From assembly GCA_965178125.1 (NCBI GenBank), contig OZ237755.1, positions 682,001-746,000 on the forward strand: a DNA stretch of 64,000 nt, given 5' to 3'. Position 1 is the first letter of the stretch. Each line of letters begins with the position of its first letter. Source of the stretch: Bilabrum cf. latius (lineage: Eukaryota; Bigyra: Bicosoecida; Bigyra; Bicosoecida). The notes beneath the pieces were generated by a model. That model ran no database searches. It was not told the origin of the DNA and worked only from the letters and a program-made list of their open reading frames with translations. Below are positions 26,201 to 37,457 of the stretch, one piece after another. The position numbers were made by a program, and so were the translations under genes.

Positions 26201-29200
26201 GCTTGCATCACTCTCTACCTCGCTTGCAACTAGAGGGCCTCGTGCAGCCCCTGACCGCTCAGCCCCTGACCATTCGACCGACCCAGCCTTTGATGGCCTC
26301 TCGGGGCGCTCAACCTCAGCTGGCTCCGTCAACGGGGGGTCAACATCACTGGTGCCAGCAGCAGTAGCAGCAGCAGCAGCAGCACGAGCACAAGTATCAT
26401 CACCACCGCCATCACTGTCATGGTCACCCCCGGCGAGGTCTGGCTCAGATTCCTGGGCGGCTGAATCATCTTGTGGAGCCTTCAATTCGCCAGTAAAAAC
26501 TTGTGCTGATGCTGTCCTATGAGCAGCAGTCGCGTCTTGCTTGCCGGCGTCATCCACGTATTCGTCTGCAGAATTTCCTTCAGACGCATCGCCTTCTTGA
26601 GCTCGGCCTCCAGTGAGCTGCTACTAGATCTATGCACTCACCGACTCTTGTGCCTTACCATTGGTCGGAGCCGGCACCGAAGAGGGTGCATCGACTGCTG
26701 GCACCACCCAAGCCAGGGAATGTCCTGGCTCTTGATCGTTCGAGATACCTTTGGCACTTTCATCCTCAAACACAGGAGACTCTGACCTCTCAGCTGCGTC
26801 GTTCGACTGCATTGTCGTGTCAACCGTCACGCGCTGGCGGGCAGCCGCAGACGCAGGGCCGGCCCCCGCCCGGTCACTTCCCCGCCCAACGGACATTGCG
26901 CTTGGGTGCTTCAGCCGGACTCCACGCGAATCGCCAGCAAGTGAAGACTCCTACGTGATGTCTATCCCCGATCTATCGATACCCACCGCTCCCTTGCCAC
27001 GATCAGCACCCGTCTGCCCTTGATTATCGACTGCACTGGTCCCGGCGGCTGCATCATTGCAGGGGTTTGCGTCTCGTGCTTCGGTATGACCGCTGGAGTT
27101 CTGCTGAATCGCAGAAGGTGGGGGCCCGTGGCGGAAGTACCTTCTCCGGTACTCTAGCACGATGTCTACGGGCACTCCGCTGCCTAGGGACTCGCTGCAG
27201 TCGAACTCCGTCTCGACTGCTGCACTCGATTCCGCAACTAGCCCAGCTGTACTGTGGTTTCCGCCACCAGACTCGTCTGCGTCGTCCTCCCGCGGTGGTG
27301 TAACCGCGGCTTGCACAACCGAACGCATCGTGTGGAAATCTATCACAGCTGCACCGATCTTCTCGATAGGTGAGAATGCCCACCGCCCCTCTGGCATGAT
27401 GGGGCGCTCCCCGGCTGACCATACCTCCAGCTGCAGCCCTCCCTAGCGTGCGGGATCGAACCCCGCTTCCGCCCCGTCGGGATCACCGAGAAACATGGTT
27501 TCGAACGGGAACCATGTCGGCGTCCGCGCCCTGTGCGTGGCACTGGTGCTGTTCCTGGCATCGTTTGCGCTCCACCAGAGAACGTGAACGTTCTCATCGT
27601 TCGCTAGAAATGGTGTCTCTCCAGGTGCTGAAGGAGACGTGATACTTTCTAGTCCTGCCCGCAGCTCGACACTACTTTGCTCTGCCTCTTCATTGGGATG
27701 CAGTGGAAATCTGTACACAATGAACACGCCGCGGCCGCCGTCCGACCCAGCGCTCCTCTGGATTGCCTCTCGATGCGCAGCTGCAATCACTGCCGCCGTG
27801 GCGGTGCTCCTGTACTTTTGCACCGAGGCTGAGTTGGCGCGAAGCATGCTCACTTCGGCAGGCCTGGGCAAGAAAATACGAAGCCCGTGCCTGCACAGCT
27901 CTTCCTACTCGTGCAGTGACGCAGCAGACGCCACCGAGTTGTCATGGAATAAAGAGTCGCTCGCTCCGCGCTGGTCCTCTCGAGACTGCTCCTCGCCATT
28001 CTGAGCGCGAACCATCGCCGGCATGTCTGCTGCTGGCGCATCGTGGCTGTCTGCTCCCACGGGATCCCGATCATCGTTCGTGTCACCTGGCGGCTGGACG
28101 TGGCCAATCGTCCGGTGTTTTTCGGAGTCGCCCCCTGCCGTAGCACTCTCATAGTCTGGCTCATGGACGTCGTCCTGAGAGCGATCCACAGCAGTAGGAT
28201 GCCCCTCGTCACATGCATCACCCTGCTGAGCCCCCGCTGCATCATCGGGCGCATCCAGCGGGTTCGTCCCGGTGATCTCTTGCGCTGCGGTGGCCGCGGC
28301 GCCTTGACTTTGCAGGGGGACAGCAGCTGGGTATACCAGGTGAGGTAGCACCCGCTGCCTAGATGCCTCACTTGCCTACATCCGACGGGCCCACATTTGG
28401 ATGCAATAGGCAGCATCTTGCTCTCCTATGCACCGAAGTACGTCACTGGATGCCCCGATTCGGACGTCGAGCCAGCACTATGCCACTCGAGTCCCACTGA
28501 CGGGGTCCTTCACAGGAGCATACCCTGCGTGCAGGCTCGCCGTTCCGCCTATGCCAGCATCCACGACAGACTCTGCGCCTAGCAAGCCAGTGGCGCCTGC
28601 CGTACCACGTCCGTGTGAGCTCTCGGCCAGCCTGTCGTGCCGCTTGCGGGCCTGGAGCTTCGCGGCATGGAATAGAACGAACCGAAGTGGCACAGTCACG
28701 ATACCGAGGGTGCACTGCTGCGCCGACACGCTGCCCAGCTATTCTGACGACTACCCTGAATGCGTGGCAGTTCTGGGTTCGTCCAGCCCCGCCACTTGCC
28801 CTCTCACCTCAATGCAGGCCGATTTAGCCCTGAGACCTTCCAAGGCGGCTGCATCTGCTGGGAGCGGCAGCACTGCCGTGCCTTGCGGACCGGCGACAAA
28901 GGCAGGGAGCTGCGAAATACGGCGAGCAGTTTCTCCACCAGAGTCCGGCAGGCGAGCCACCGCTCTGAGGTGCAGGGGCCACTCCTTCAGCCCAACAGGC
29001 TGCCGCTGCTCCGTCGGACCTGTAGGTAGTGGTAGAACTGTTGCCGCAGTCGCAACCACTCTAGGGGCAAGCGACCACGCCGAGTGCAGCGGAGAAACCT
29101 TGTGCTCAGCCTCCCTTGATGCCATAGGACGGGTGCCTTCAGTACCTGCGGACTAGTTGCCGAGACCGACTGCACGATCTGCCCAGCGGATTGAGTCTCG

Positions 29201-32200
29201 CACGCGCACTCGATCCGTGCTATCAGCGCGCTCCTCCTCGTCCTGCCCTGGGACTCTGCTTGGCAGCAGCACGGTGTCGCGGTTCCTCGCTCGAATGCAT
29301 GCAGGCCTCGCGGAAACGTCTCTGATCTCCAGCACGCGCATCCAGAGCACCAGCGGGTCAGCGCTAGAGCCCATGCTACCCGGCGCACCCCTCCCAAGCG
29401 GCCGCGACAGGGAGCCCATCGCTGCCTGGTGCACCCTCAACTGCAAACCCTCTGGCACAGCCAAGGCTAGCCCGCGAGCCGGGACCATCCGTTTGAGTCG
29501 CTCGAGGGCATAGGATGCGGCGCGGGCTTTTCGATCTCCAATAGCCGCAGCATCTTGGGCAGGCGCCAGGGCTGCTTCAGTCCCTGACCCTGCATGTACC
29601 AGTGGAAGGACCTTGCCGCTTCCTGACAGCACGTTCCCAGCCGCGTTTAGCAATGCAACTGAAGTGCTCAGCTGGCCGACGACAGCCCCAGCGGGCAGGC
29701 GGCTCGAAGCAGCGCGTGCAAACACCTGAGCTTCCCTCAAAGCTGCCTGTCTCCTGCGATGCGCCTGTCGCTCCGCACCCCTCAAGTCCTAGGCTCCTCC
29801 TCGCCCGGCCCTAGCCCGCTCGTTGGCGCTGTCCGACTGCTACTACAGCCACTCGGTAGCCTCCTCTGTTGCTACCCAGTCGATACAGGCCATCCAAGAG
29901 GAGCTGTCTCCCAGCAGGAGCTGCCTCAGAGGCACGGATGCCCTGCACACAAGCAGCCTGCCGTCCGCACCAGTGAGTTCTCCCGATGAACTGCCCGCGG
30001 CCGCATGCGCATGCGCCTGCGACGCGCCACCACCGGCGCCGCCAGATCGCTGCCCAGAGCCTACAAGGGCAAGCCTGCTGGAAGCGCTGCTCCCAGGCTC
30101 CACGAACAGCCGCAGCTCCAGGGTGGCCTCGAGCCACTCCTCCACGGCATCGGACACGCCGAAGCCATCAGACTCGACGCCCTGCATGCCTTGGACGCGA
30201 AGGTCAACGCGGTGCCCGAATCGAACGGCAATGCGCTGCACCCCATCGGCGGCTAGGGCAGCCTCCGACAGCCGAGCATCTGCCGTTGCGCGCTCCATCG
30301 CGGCCTGCGCGCCCGCCCCGCCCGCCCTGCGTGTCCCATGCACTGCCTGCCTGTTGCCAGACCCATCTCTGCCTACCGGCTACCCAGCCCCTGTGCCAGC
30401 CACTGGTGACCTCCCAGCTCGGCCACCCGTGACTCTAGATCTCGCGGCAGCATTGCGGCCTGTTGCTGCCCTGCGGAATCTCGCAGCGTCACGCTGTTCC
30501 CTGCCTAGCCCAGGTGCTGGGGCGTTCGTGGCCAATCTGGTCAGGTGGGACTGGTGCGTGTCCTTGAGCTCTTCCGCGGGCATGCAGCACGCCTTGACCT
30601 CCCCAATGGGTAGGGATCGTGGCCTTGGCGTTGCGTAGTTTCCCTCCACGGGCTTTCTCGACACGTCATAATCGATCCACCAGCGAGAAGAACGCACCCA
30701 GTCGCCAAGGGCAGCCGAAAATGCCGCCGGCATAGATGCGTGCTGCGCCACCCTGCCAGAGACAGACTCGGCACCATCATCGCCCGTTGCTACTTGACCC
30801 TCGTGGCGTCGATCACGCCCTCCACGACCGGAGGTATCGCCCCCGCCGCGAGCAGCCTGCCTGCCACTGATCGCCACCTGGGCCACGCTTCGCAGCGACT
30901 TGGCCATACCTCGCAGAAACTAGGCAGACTCTCCCACTAGACCGAGTGAGACGCCTTCGCCGCCTGTGGAAGCACCGATGGCTGCAAGGCGCGCCCTCGC
31001 CGCTGCATACGCAGCCAGGACCGCGCGATCAGGCGCGATTGCCATGGCTGGCAGAGACACCCTCACTGCCTTCGTCCCCTCAACCTTGGACCGCATTGCG
31101 GCAGCAATTCGGCGCATGGCAGCAGAGTGCGCGCCATCCTGCCGAGCACGGACGTACTCCTCCATCAAGGCAGCGTCCTCCTTGCCCTCCCGCAGCAGCT
31201 GGGCCAGCACCCGCTCGTCGGGACCACCGTCCAGTGGTTCTTTCTGCTGGCCGAGAATCATCCCATTGCCATCTGCGCTGTTCAACTAGTCAAACGAGTC
31301 TCCCACCTCACCTCGCAGTGCCGATGCAGCCACATGCACGGCAGGGCCAGCCGCTCTCGATGCATCCTCCCAAGATAGTGGCTAGCCGGCTGCCCCAGGG
31401 ACGTCATCTCTAGCCAGCGGGCGCGTGGCATCCCTGTGAGTGCTGGACGACATGCCCGGAGCACCGGGCCCGCCTGCCCCGTAGTAGTCCTGCAGTGGGG
31501 CCCTGCCTGCGGGTCCCGATGATGACACGCTGTGGCCGCCCGTGTCACACCCAGAGCTGTACGACCCATTGCCGCCCATGGCTGCAATCGCCCTTGCAAA
31601 CGGCGGGGCACCGCCCGCGCCCCCATGCTGGCTGCGGCTTCCGGATTTTCCACGCGCCGGGTGCTCTTGCTTTGAAGAGGCGGGTCCGAGCAGCGCCTCG
31701 AGCTCGCTGCTGCCGAAACCCTCTTGGATGACTGCCTCTGCGTCCCCCAGCACTTCGTCGATGCCGAGCGAAGACGACGAGGTGGATGCACCGCGAGGGC
31801 TCTAGCCGTGGGAATGCCGAGACGTGCTCCCAGCGACCCAGTCACTAGTCGGACGAACGGTATGCCGTCGCGCGTAGTCTCTTGAACGCAAACCGCGAGA
31901 CTGCACCAGCGTCCCATCGGTCTCTCGGTCATGACCGTTCTCCCACATGTCATCCATGGGCTCCTCGGCTGACTTGCTCTCCACTGTGCCGCCCCTACTG
32001 CTTCCTCGTCGACTGGGCGCTGCTCCTGCTCCCGACTACACTGGCCCACGGCTCGATTCGAGCTCCTTGTCGATCTCAAGGGCTGCCTGTTCCGTTTCTT
32101 GGAGCAGCTGTTCCACGTCATGAAGCAGGTCGTCAGTGTTCGTCTGCCCCCCGGAACGCACGGCTTCGCCTGCAACGGTACTGTCAAGAACAGCCTCCTC

Positions 32201-34149
32201 TGCCCTGTCTGCAAGCTGCTCAGACGAATGCTGAGGGGACCTACCCGCAATGAATCGCACACCATTATTATCACCACCTCCGCCCCCACCGTGTCCATCT
32301 CTGTTGATCTACCGAGCGACCACTTCGGCGGGCAGCTCTGGAGGTACGTGCTCCCTCTGTCCAGTGCCTGATCCAGCCCTGCCTTGCCTGCCACCAGGAG
32401 CACCTGGATCTGTCCTGCGCCCGCACTGAGCCTCAGTAGCACCGCCATCGGCGGCGGGCAGCTCCCTGGACTGGGGCTATCCCGCAGAGGCATGGAGGGC
32501 TGCTCCGCGCCTCGCCGCAGGTTGGGGCCTCCCGCCGAGGATCGCGTCCAGGCCACGGGCGTCCGAGAGGCTTGAGGGTTCTTGGTGGCTGGTCATAGGT
32601 GTGGCTGCGGGTACTGATGTCGAGTTGCCTGGCCCTCCCTCCCCTTGACTGCCAACGTTCTGGTCGTCGCCGCCATGAGAGCTCATCTAGGGGTCGTCCT
32701 TATTGCCGCCCCGCTGCTATTTATTGTCTGCTCCCAGATGCTTCTACTCATCCTCACCCAGCTCTAGCTACCGCTGTCTGGCTCGCTGCTGCATAAGTTG
32801 AAGCAGTCTGGCTTTATTGTACCTGTCTGTAAATCTTCGATCCAGCGAATTGGCCGGACCGGTAGGCTGTTCTGATTCACCTAAGGCCTCTGGGGCCGAT
32901 GACCGATGCACCCCGACACCGGCAACGCCACTGCGACGGCCATCCCACGTTCCGTCGCTAGCCCGACCAGCTCCAGTATCATCCCAAGCATCAGCTCTAC
33001 TGCCAACTCCAGCGTGCGCGCCAGCCGCATCGTCGGCCCCAGTTTCAGCACCAGCACCAGCACCAGCACCAGTACCAGTACCAGTACCAGCACCAGCACC
33101 AGCACTAGCACCAGCCCCTCTACCATAGCCACGGTCGTGCGAGTCAGGCAGCGTAGGGGGCTCTATCGTCACATTTCTGCCTTCATGGTGTCCCATGGCT
33201 TGTTCTCTGTCTCTAGGAAGTGGTTTACCGCTCTGGATCTTGCTCGGCGCCACAATCTCCTCGATGCCCGGCAGCCTTCGCAGCACGCTGTGCTCCCCTG
33301 TCCTGAGGCGAACCTCGACAAGTATCGTGCCAAGCATTCGCTGCTGCTGCTACTGCTGAAGATGCTGCTAATTGTCTTGAGGAATGGCGCTGCCGGCTCG
33401 CGATGCAGGCGGTGGTTCGGCTTGGGCTGAATGAGCAAGTGCTCGGACTGCGACGAGCAGGCGAGCATTGCAGCCTTTTGGTCGCACCGAGGCGGAGCCC
33501 CCCAACTCTTCGCTGCGTCGTTTTGTGGGGTCCACTCTCATTTGCGCGGCTGCGTCTTTCAGCGGCTGGATCAATGGCACGAGTGGCACCAGGGCCTCAG
33601 CCAGCGGAGCAAAGTCGCGTGCTCTCAGAACTCGCAGAACGACGGTTTTCTGCGTTTCGATGGCAAAACATCATAATTGAAAGAAGAGCTAGCTAGCATT
33701 CGTAGGACTGGCTGGGTTAGTGCAGTGGCTACAGGGAAACTTACCGAGTCTTCCAAGTATCGTGCAAGCCCGGTTCCACCCGCTCGCACTGCCCATAGCG
33801 CGCATGTTTCTCGTGTGGGCTTTGCCAGAAGGTGCCCATGCTCATTAATGTGCCTTCTAAGACCACCATCAGTTGACATTGCCGGGGATAGGTACGTTCT
33901 GGCATATTCAGGTCCGCTCGAGCTGTATGATGGCCCTCGATTCCCCCACCAATGCACCTCAACCACGACAGGTTCGCGGTTGAGTGAAGCGCCATACTAT
34001 GATGGTCTTGTGGGCTCGTATGCCACAGCATGAATTTGCAATTCTCCTCGAATTTCACCAGCCAGCCCGGGAGGCAACGACTCTTCTGCAACGTCACCTG
34101 GTAGAAGATGCCCCTGGCCACTATGGGCCGATTTTCCCTGCCCTTTCAT
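23282..34149 (-). CDS. C2CD3: C2CD3-like centriole elongation protein (about 3,590 aa)
   Basis: C2CD3 is a multi-C2 protein of the distal centriole needed for centriole elongation, distal appendages and cilium formation. Exons 34149-33745 and 33649-23282 give about 3,590 residues ending in TGA (23282-23284). The N terminus matches the family block: SLPPGLAGEIRGELQIHAVA, VVVEVHWWGNRGPSY (near residues 62-77), then ARYLEDS spliced to KTVVLRVLRARDF, equivalent to the WWGE...YLTDM..LVLEV region of animal C2CD3. Several weaker C2-like strands follow (GVFIVYRFPLHP, GRLLVCRASVPLRQLLLGDS), separated by disordered Ser/Gly/Glu-rich linkers. The frame contains 39 TAG codons, including doublets at 29840/29843 and 26621/26624 and one inside a CAG run at 33350. 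A 19-residue repeat (three copies) lies at 26060-26245. Orthology rests on the N terminus; the linkers are not conserved. Confidence 0.75.
26060..26245 (-). repeat. 57-bp tandem repeat, three copies, coding
   Basis: On the minus strand the units encode ARGPLVASKVEGGASQART (19 residues); two copies are identical and the third differs at three residues. The unit length is a multiple of three, so the frame is kept. Confidence 0.9.
33045..33118 (-). repeat. Hexanucleotide-like coding microsatellite
   Basis: CCAGCA/CCAGTA units on the + strand encode alternating Gly-Ala and Gly-Thr on the minus strand inside a disordered linker of the C2CD3-like protein. Confidence 0.85.
33350..33370 (-). other. 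TAG codons within and beside a CAG (Gln) run
   Basis: On the minus strand the codons read TAG CAG CAT CTT CAG CAG TAG CAG CAG CAG (the last three extend to 33341). A TAG embedded in a CAG tract is what one expects from a silent C-to-T change if TAG and CAG both mean Gln. Confidence 0.85.
33650..33744 (-). other. Intron of the C2CD3-like gene (95 nt, phase 0)
   Basis: The donor is a perfect GTAAGT and the acceptor ACGCAG. The junction joins YLEDS to KTVVLRV, restoring the conserved block; unspliced reading hits a TGA. Confidence 0.82.
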
Positions 34150-35150
34150 GCGCAAAATTAAATTAACGCAATAATATCGACAAACTACAGGCAATCACTT
34201 GACAAGTGCGACACTATTGGCTACAGATTTTGAATTGAAATACAGAAATACAGAAATACATTGTTGGGTAAAGATTCCACAAGCACCCAGATGCACCGTT
34301 GCCCCCGAAGGAGTTCGAGTGATCACCTGAATCCAGAGGAGTCCTCAAACAAGGACTACAAGACCCCCGACCCTTTCAGGCCAAAGGCCCCCCAATCTCA
34401 GCCTACACCGCCGAGTCCCCTTTATTCGCCATCAATGTGGTCCCCCACAAGCCCTCAGCCTGATGCCTTCACAGGGAGAAAGCATACAGGTGCGGAGCAT
34501 GTGCCCGGCACAAAGCGCGGTCCAGTCCCACATCAGGGTCCCCTGCCGGGACCCACCATTTCCCCCTCCATCAAAAGAATTGCACTTACGCCTTTATAGC
34601 GTGTCAATACTAACATTAATCCGCATTCCGGATTGCGACCAAAATCCAGCAGAGCAGGCCAAACAGGGACCACCCAATATAGCCCTGCAGTGTCTCAGCG
34701 TATCAAATGCAGGCCGTGAAGGAAGGCGCCATGCCGTGCGACCGCCCAGTCTGCCTCCTGTGCGACTGCTCCCGGAGCCGAGCTGCTGCGGGCCCTCTCG
34801 CAATCCCGCAATGTGCTTCCGAACCACTTTCAAATTTAGTCGTTGCAAAACTATTCTGTCGATTATAGTGGCTCTCCGAACGTAGAGTCGTAGCGTAGAA
34901 GACAGCATGGCCAATGCAGAGCAGCGACTCTGACTCCGAAAACTCTGCCCATTTCAAATTAGTGCGAATATTTACGCCGTCCCCAGCTATTTGTGCATTA
35001 AGACGACTTGGAGACTCATACGAGGTAGTAACGAAAAACACGAACAACTGTTCGGATGTGCGAGCGAGCGAGCATTATTCAGATCTCGTAGCAAACGAAC
35101 TCTTGAGCAGAAGCAGAGGGAAAGCAATTCGTAGGCGCCATCATTAGATG
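34150..35150. other. Spacer upstream of the C2CD3-like gene; one weak ORF
   Basis: Apart from the C2CD3 5' leader, the only candidate is the proline-rich ORF listed separately. The rest is AT-richer and without recognisable content. Confidence 0.4.
34291..34719 (+). CDS. Possible proline-rich 142-aa protein (weak)
   Basis: A frame from ATG 34291 to TGA 34717-34719, crossed by one TAG (34597), encodes a basic, Pro/Ser-rich product (for example PQSQPTPPSPLYSPSMWSPT). It resembles no family I know. Low-complexity composition alone can keep such a frame open, so this may be non-coding. Confidence 0.25.
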
Positions 35151-35372
35151 CAAATACAGAAGTCAATTTCTATCTGATCAATGCATCAGCCGCCCAGCGT
35201 TTCCTACTTGGAGCCATCGCTCCAGACCCTCTCTCCCACAACCCAATCAAACGCCAGTCACCGAAGTGACCGAGTCATACCAGCGACAGAACTGGCACAG
35301 ACAACCGGCTACAACAACATACTGCCTACCCTCCCATGTGGCATTCACCTTACATGATCATAAGATCGCACC

Positions 35373-35880
35373 TCACTGGCGCGCGCCCTCGGGCTTCACG
35401 TAGGTGGCGCGCTGGTCCTCGGCCGATCGCCAGGCAGCGTCATTCTTCAACTCGGGGCCGGAGCGGCCGGGCCTGTAGTCGCCCTCGCCCCTGAAGATCT
35501 GCCACAGGTTCATCACACTGCTGGTCTCCAGTCCCTGTCCGATCGGGGAGTAGTTCTTGGCGGTCTGCTTGGCCCAAGCCTCGCCCTTCCTTTCCATCTC
35601 CTCGCCGCGCACCGCCGTCTTGCGATCCGACTTGTCCCAGTGCACATCAGGGCCCCCGGCTGCAACAACCATCTTGTATGTCATGAAGCCTAGACCCACG
35701 CTCACCACGCCGATGATGGCGCCCACCTGCGATCGAAAGAGACGGATTGTCCACTGATGGATTAATGACTGCCGGTCCTAAAGGCAACTCGAGCAATGGC
35801 GGCGCACTGGCTGCAAGACTCACGTCTACAATGGATCGCCTGGTAAGAGTACTGAATGAAGTACCGTTCAGCACGCGCAT
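35373..35880 (-). CDS. 136-aa single-pass membrane protein, copy 1
   Basis: Exons 35880-35824 and 35726-35373 give 136 residues ending in TGA. The N terminus (MRVLNGTSFSTLTRRSIVD) is basic and Ser/Thr-rich, followed by one hydrophobic segment (IIGVVSVGLGFMTYKMVVAA) and a soluble C-terminal tail with GPDVHWDKSDR and NLWQIFRGEGDYRP. The shape resembles small accessory subunits of mitochondrial respiratory complexes, but I do not recognise the family; that role is inference. There is no TAG. The encoded mature part is identical in copy 2. Confidence 0.7.
35727..35823 (-). other. Intron, 136-aa gene copy 1 (97 nt, phase 0)
   Basis: The donor is GTGAGT and the acceptor TCGCAG, the same as in copy 2. 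Confidence 0.75.
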
Positions 35881-35934
35881 GTTTTCCTGTAGTGTATTAG
35901 CTTCTTTGCTTTGAGTTGTGAATGATCCGCCTTG

Positions 35935-36351
35935 TCATCGGTCGTGTTTTGTGTTCGTTGCCGAAGGTTCGATTGTGACTCGCGATTGATGGGCCGCCGC
36001 GGCGTGGTCGCAAGCCGTGGGGTAACTGAGGTATGGTGCTCCCTGGCGGCGTGCTTGCTGCTCATAGGTACTGCAAGCGCATACGTAGCACATTTCTGTC
36101 CTGTCTACATTCAGGAAAGCTGCAGCGCTATCCTGAGAACGCTGCGCCTGGTCCACCAATGCCCTCATCAGGGGCTTGGCCAGGTCACACGCACACTGCA
36201 GGGCTTGATTGAGCGTGCTCCTGGTGATCTGATATACACCTGCCACAAACACCGATCGCAGCTCGATCCATCCATAAAGCCCTTGTGTTGCTGTTCCCAC
36301 CTGGATCTCAGGGGAAACGGTGCTCAATCGAGCCGGCAAGAGTGCCTGCAA
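35935..36351 (-). CDS. Possible partial ORF between the duplicated genes (weak)
   Basis: A minus-strand frame of about 139 codons ends in TGA at 35935, 55 bases upstream of the 136-aa gene copy 1. It encodes helix-friendly sequence (for example NQALQCACDLAKPLMRALVD) but has no ATG of its own; an AATCAG acceptor-like site precedes it near 36375. It may be the last exon of a gene, a remnant, or chance. Its 3' end lies inside the duplicated block. Confidence 0.25.
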   Translation of the reverse strand: MQALLPARLSTVSPEIQVGTATQGLYGWIELRSVFVAGVYQITRSTLNQALQCACDLAKPLMRALVDQAQRSQDSAAAFLNVDRTEMCYVCACSTYEQQARRQGAPYLSYPTACDHAAAAHQSRVTIEPSATNTKHDR

Positions 36352-36814
36352 GACCGTCCACCTCGTATTGCTGCAGCAATTCTGATTTCACCAGCCTCCG
36401 CTGTTCCGACAAACCATTGGTTGCATGAGGACGCAGCTTAAATCATATCGTACAGTTACTGCCACCTGCTGCGTTGGTCTACCATTACTGAGCTGACCGC
36501 TGCATGGTCTGGCGTGGCTGCGTCACACTTCGTTTATGCGCTCACCGTAGCGTAAGATTAACGAATTCGTGTAGTGAAGTAGCATCCATAGGCACAAATA
36601 CAGAAGTTATTTCCTATCTGATCAATGCATCAGCCGCCCAGCGTTTCCTACTTGGAGCCATCGCTCCAGACCCTCTCCCACAACCCAATCAAACGCCAGT
36701 CACCGAAGTGATCGAGTCATACCAGCGACAGAACTGGCACAGACAACCGGCTACAACAACACACTGCCTACCCTCCCATGTGGCATTCACCTTACATGAT
36801 CATAAGATCGCACC

Positions 36815-37322
36815 TCACTGGCGCGCGCCCTCGGGCTTCACGTAGGTGGCGCGCTGGTCCTCGGCCGATCGCCAGGCAGCGTCATTCTTCAACTCGGGGC
36901 CGGAGCGGCCGGGCCTGTAGTCGCCCTCGCCCCTGAAGATCTGCCACAGGTTCATCACACTGCTGGTCTCCAGTCCCTGTCCGATCGGGGAGTAGTTCTT
37001 GGCGGTCTGCTTGGCCCAAGCCTCGCCCTTCCTTTCCATCTCCTCGCCGCGCACCGCCGTCTTGCGATCCGACTTGTCCCAGTGCACATCAGGGCCCCCG
37101 GCTGCAACAACCATCTTGTATGTCATGAAGCCTAGACCCACGCTCACCACGCCGATGATGGCGCCCACCTGCGATCGAAAGAGACGGATTGTCCACTGAT
37201 GGATGGGTGACTGCCGGTCCTAAAGGCAACTGGAGCAATGGCGGCGCACTGGCTGCAAGACTCACGTCTACAATGGATCGCCTGGTAAGAGTACTGAATG
37301 AAGTACCGTTCAGCACGCGCAT
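36815..37322 (-). CDS. 136-aa single-pass membrane protein, copy 2
   Basis: Exons 37322-37266 and 37168-36815 encode the same 136-residue protein as copy 1; all 117 exon-2 residues are identical. The few substitutions between copies fall mainly in the intron and flanks (for example GTTAA versus GGGTG near 37205). Either a recent duplication, gene conversion or strong constraint explains this. Confidence 0.7.
37169..37265 (-). other. Intron, 136-aa gene copy 2 (97 nt, phase 0)
   Basis: Same donor (GTGAGT) and acceptor (TCGCAG) as copy 1, with a few substitutions inside. Confidence 0.75.
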
Positions 37323-37457
37323 GTTTTCCTGTAGTGTATTAGCTTCTTTGCTTTGAGTTGTGAATGATCCGCCTTGTCATCGGTCGTGTTTTGTGTTCGT
37401 TGCCGAAGGTTCGATTGTGACTCGCGATTGATGGGCGGCCGCGGCGTGGTCGCAAGC

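Larger units (their letters stand above)
35151..36015. repeat. Tandem segmental duplication, copy 1
   Basis: About 865 bp nearly identical to 36595-37457. It spans a complete two-exon gene plus about 135 bp upstream and 220 bp downstream. Differences are a 2-bp indel (CTCT) near 35230 and a handful of substitutions. Confidence 0.93.
36595..37457. repeat. Tandem segmental duplication, copy 2
   Basis: Second copy of the 35151-36015 block in the same orientation, offset 1,442-1,444 bp. Both copies end at the same CGTGGTCGCAAGC sequence and then diverge abruptly. Confidence 0.93.

Noticed and set aside
27441-27475. A tRNA T-arm-like sequence (GCGGGGTTCGATCCCGC on the minus strand)
   Set aside because: It is in frame within the C2CD3-like gene and has no acceptor stem or anticodon arm at the right spacing. 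Similar chance matches occur at 46165 and 2690.
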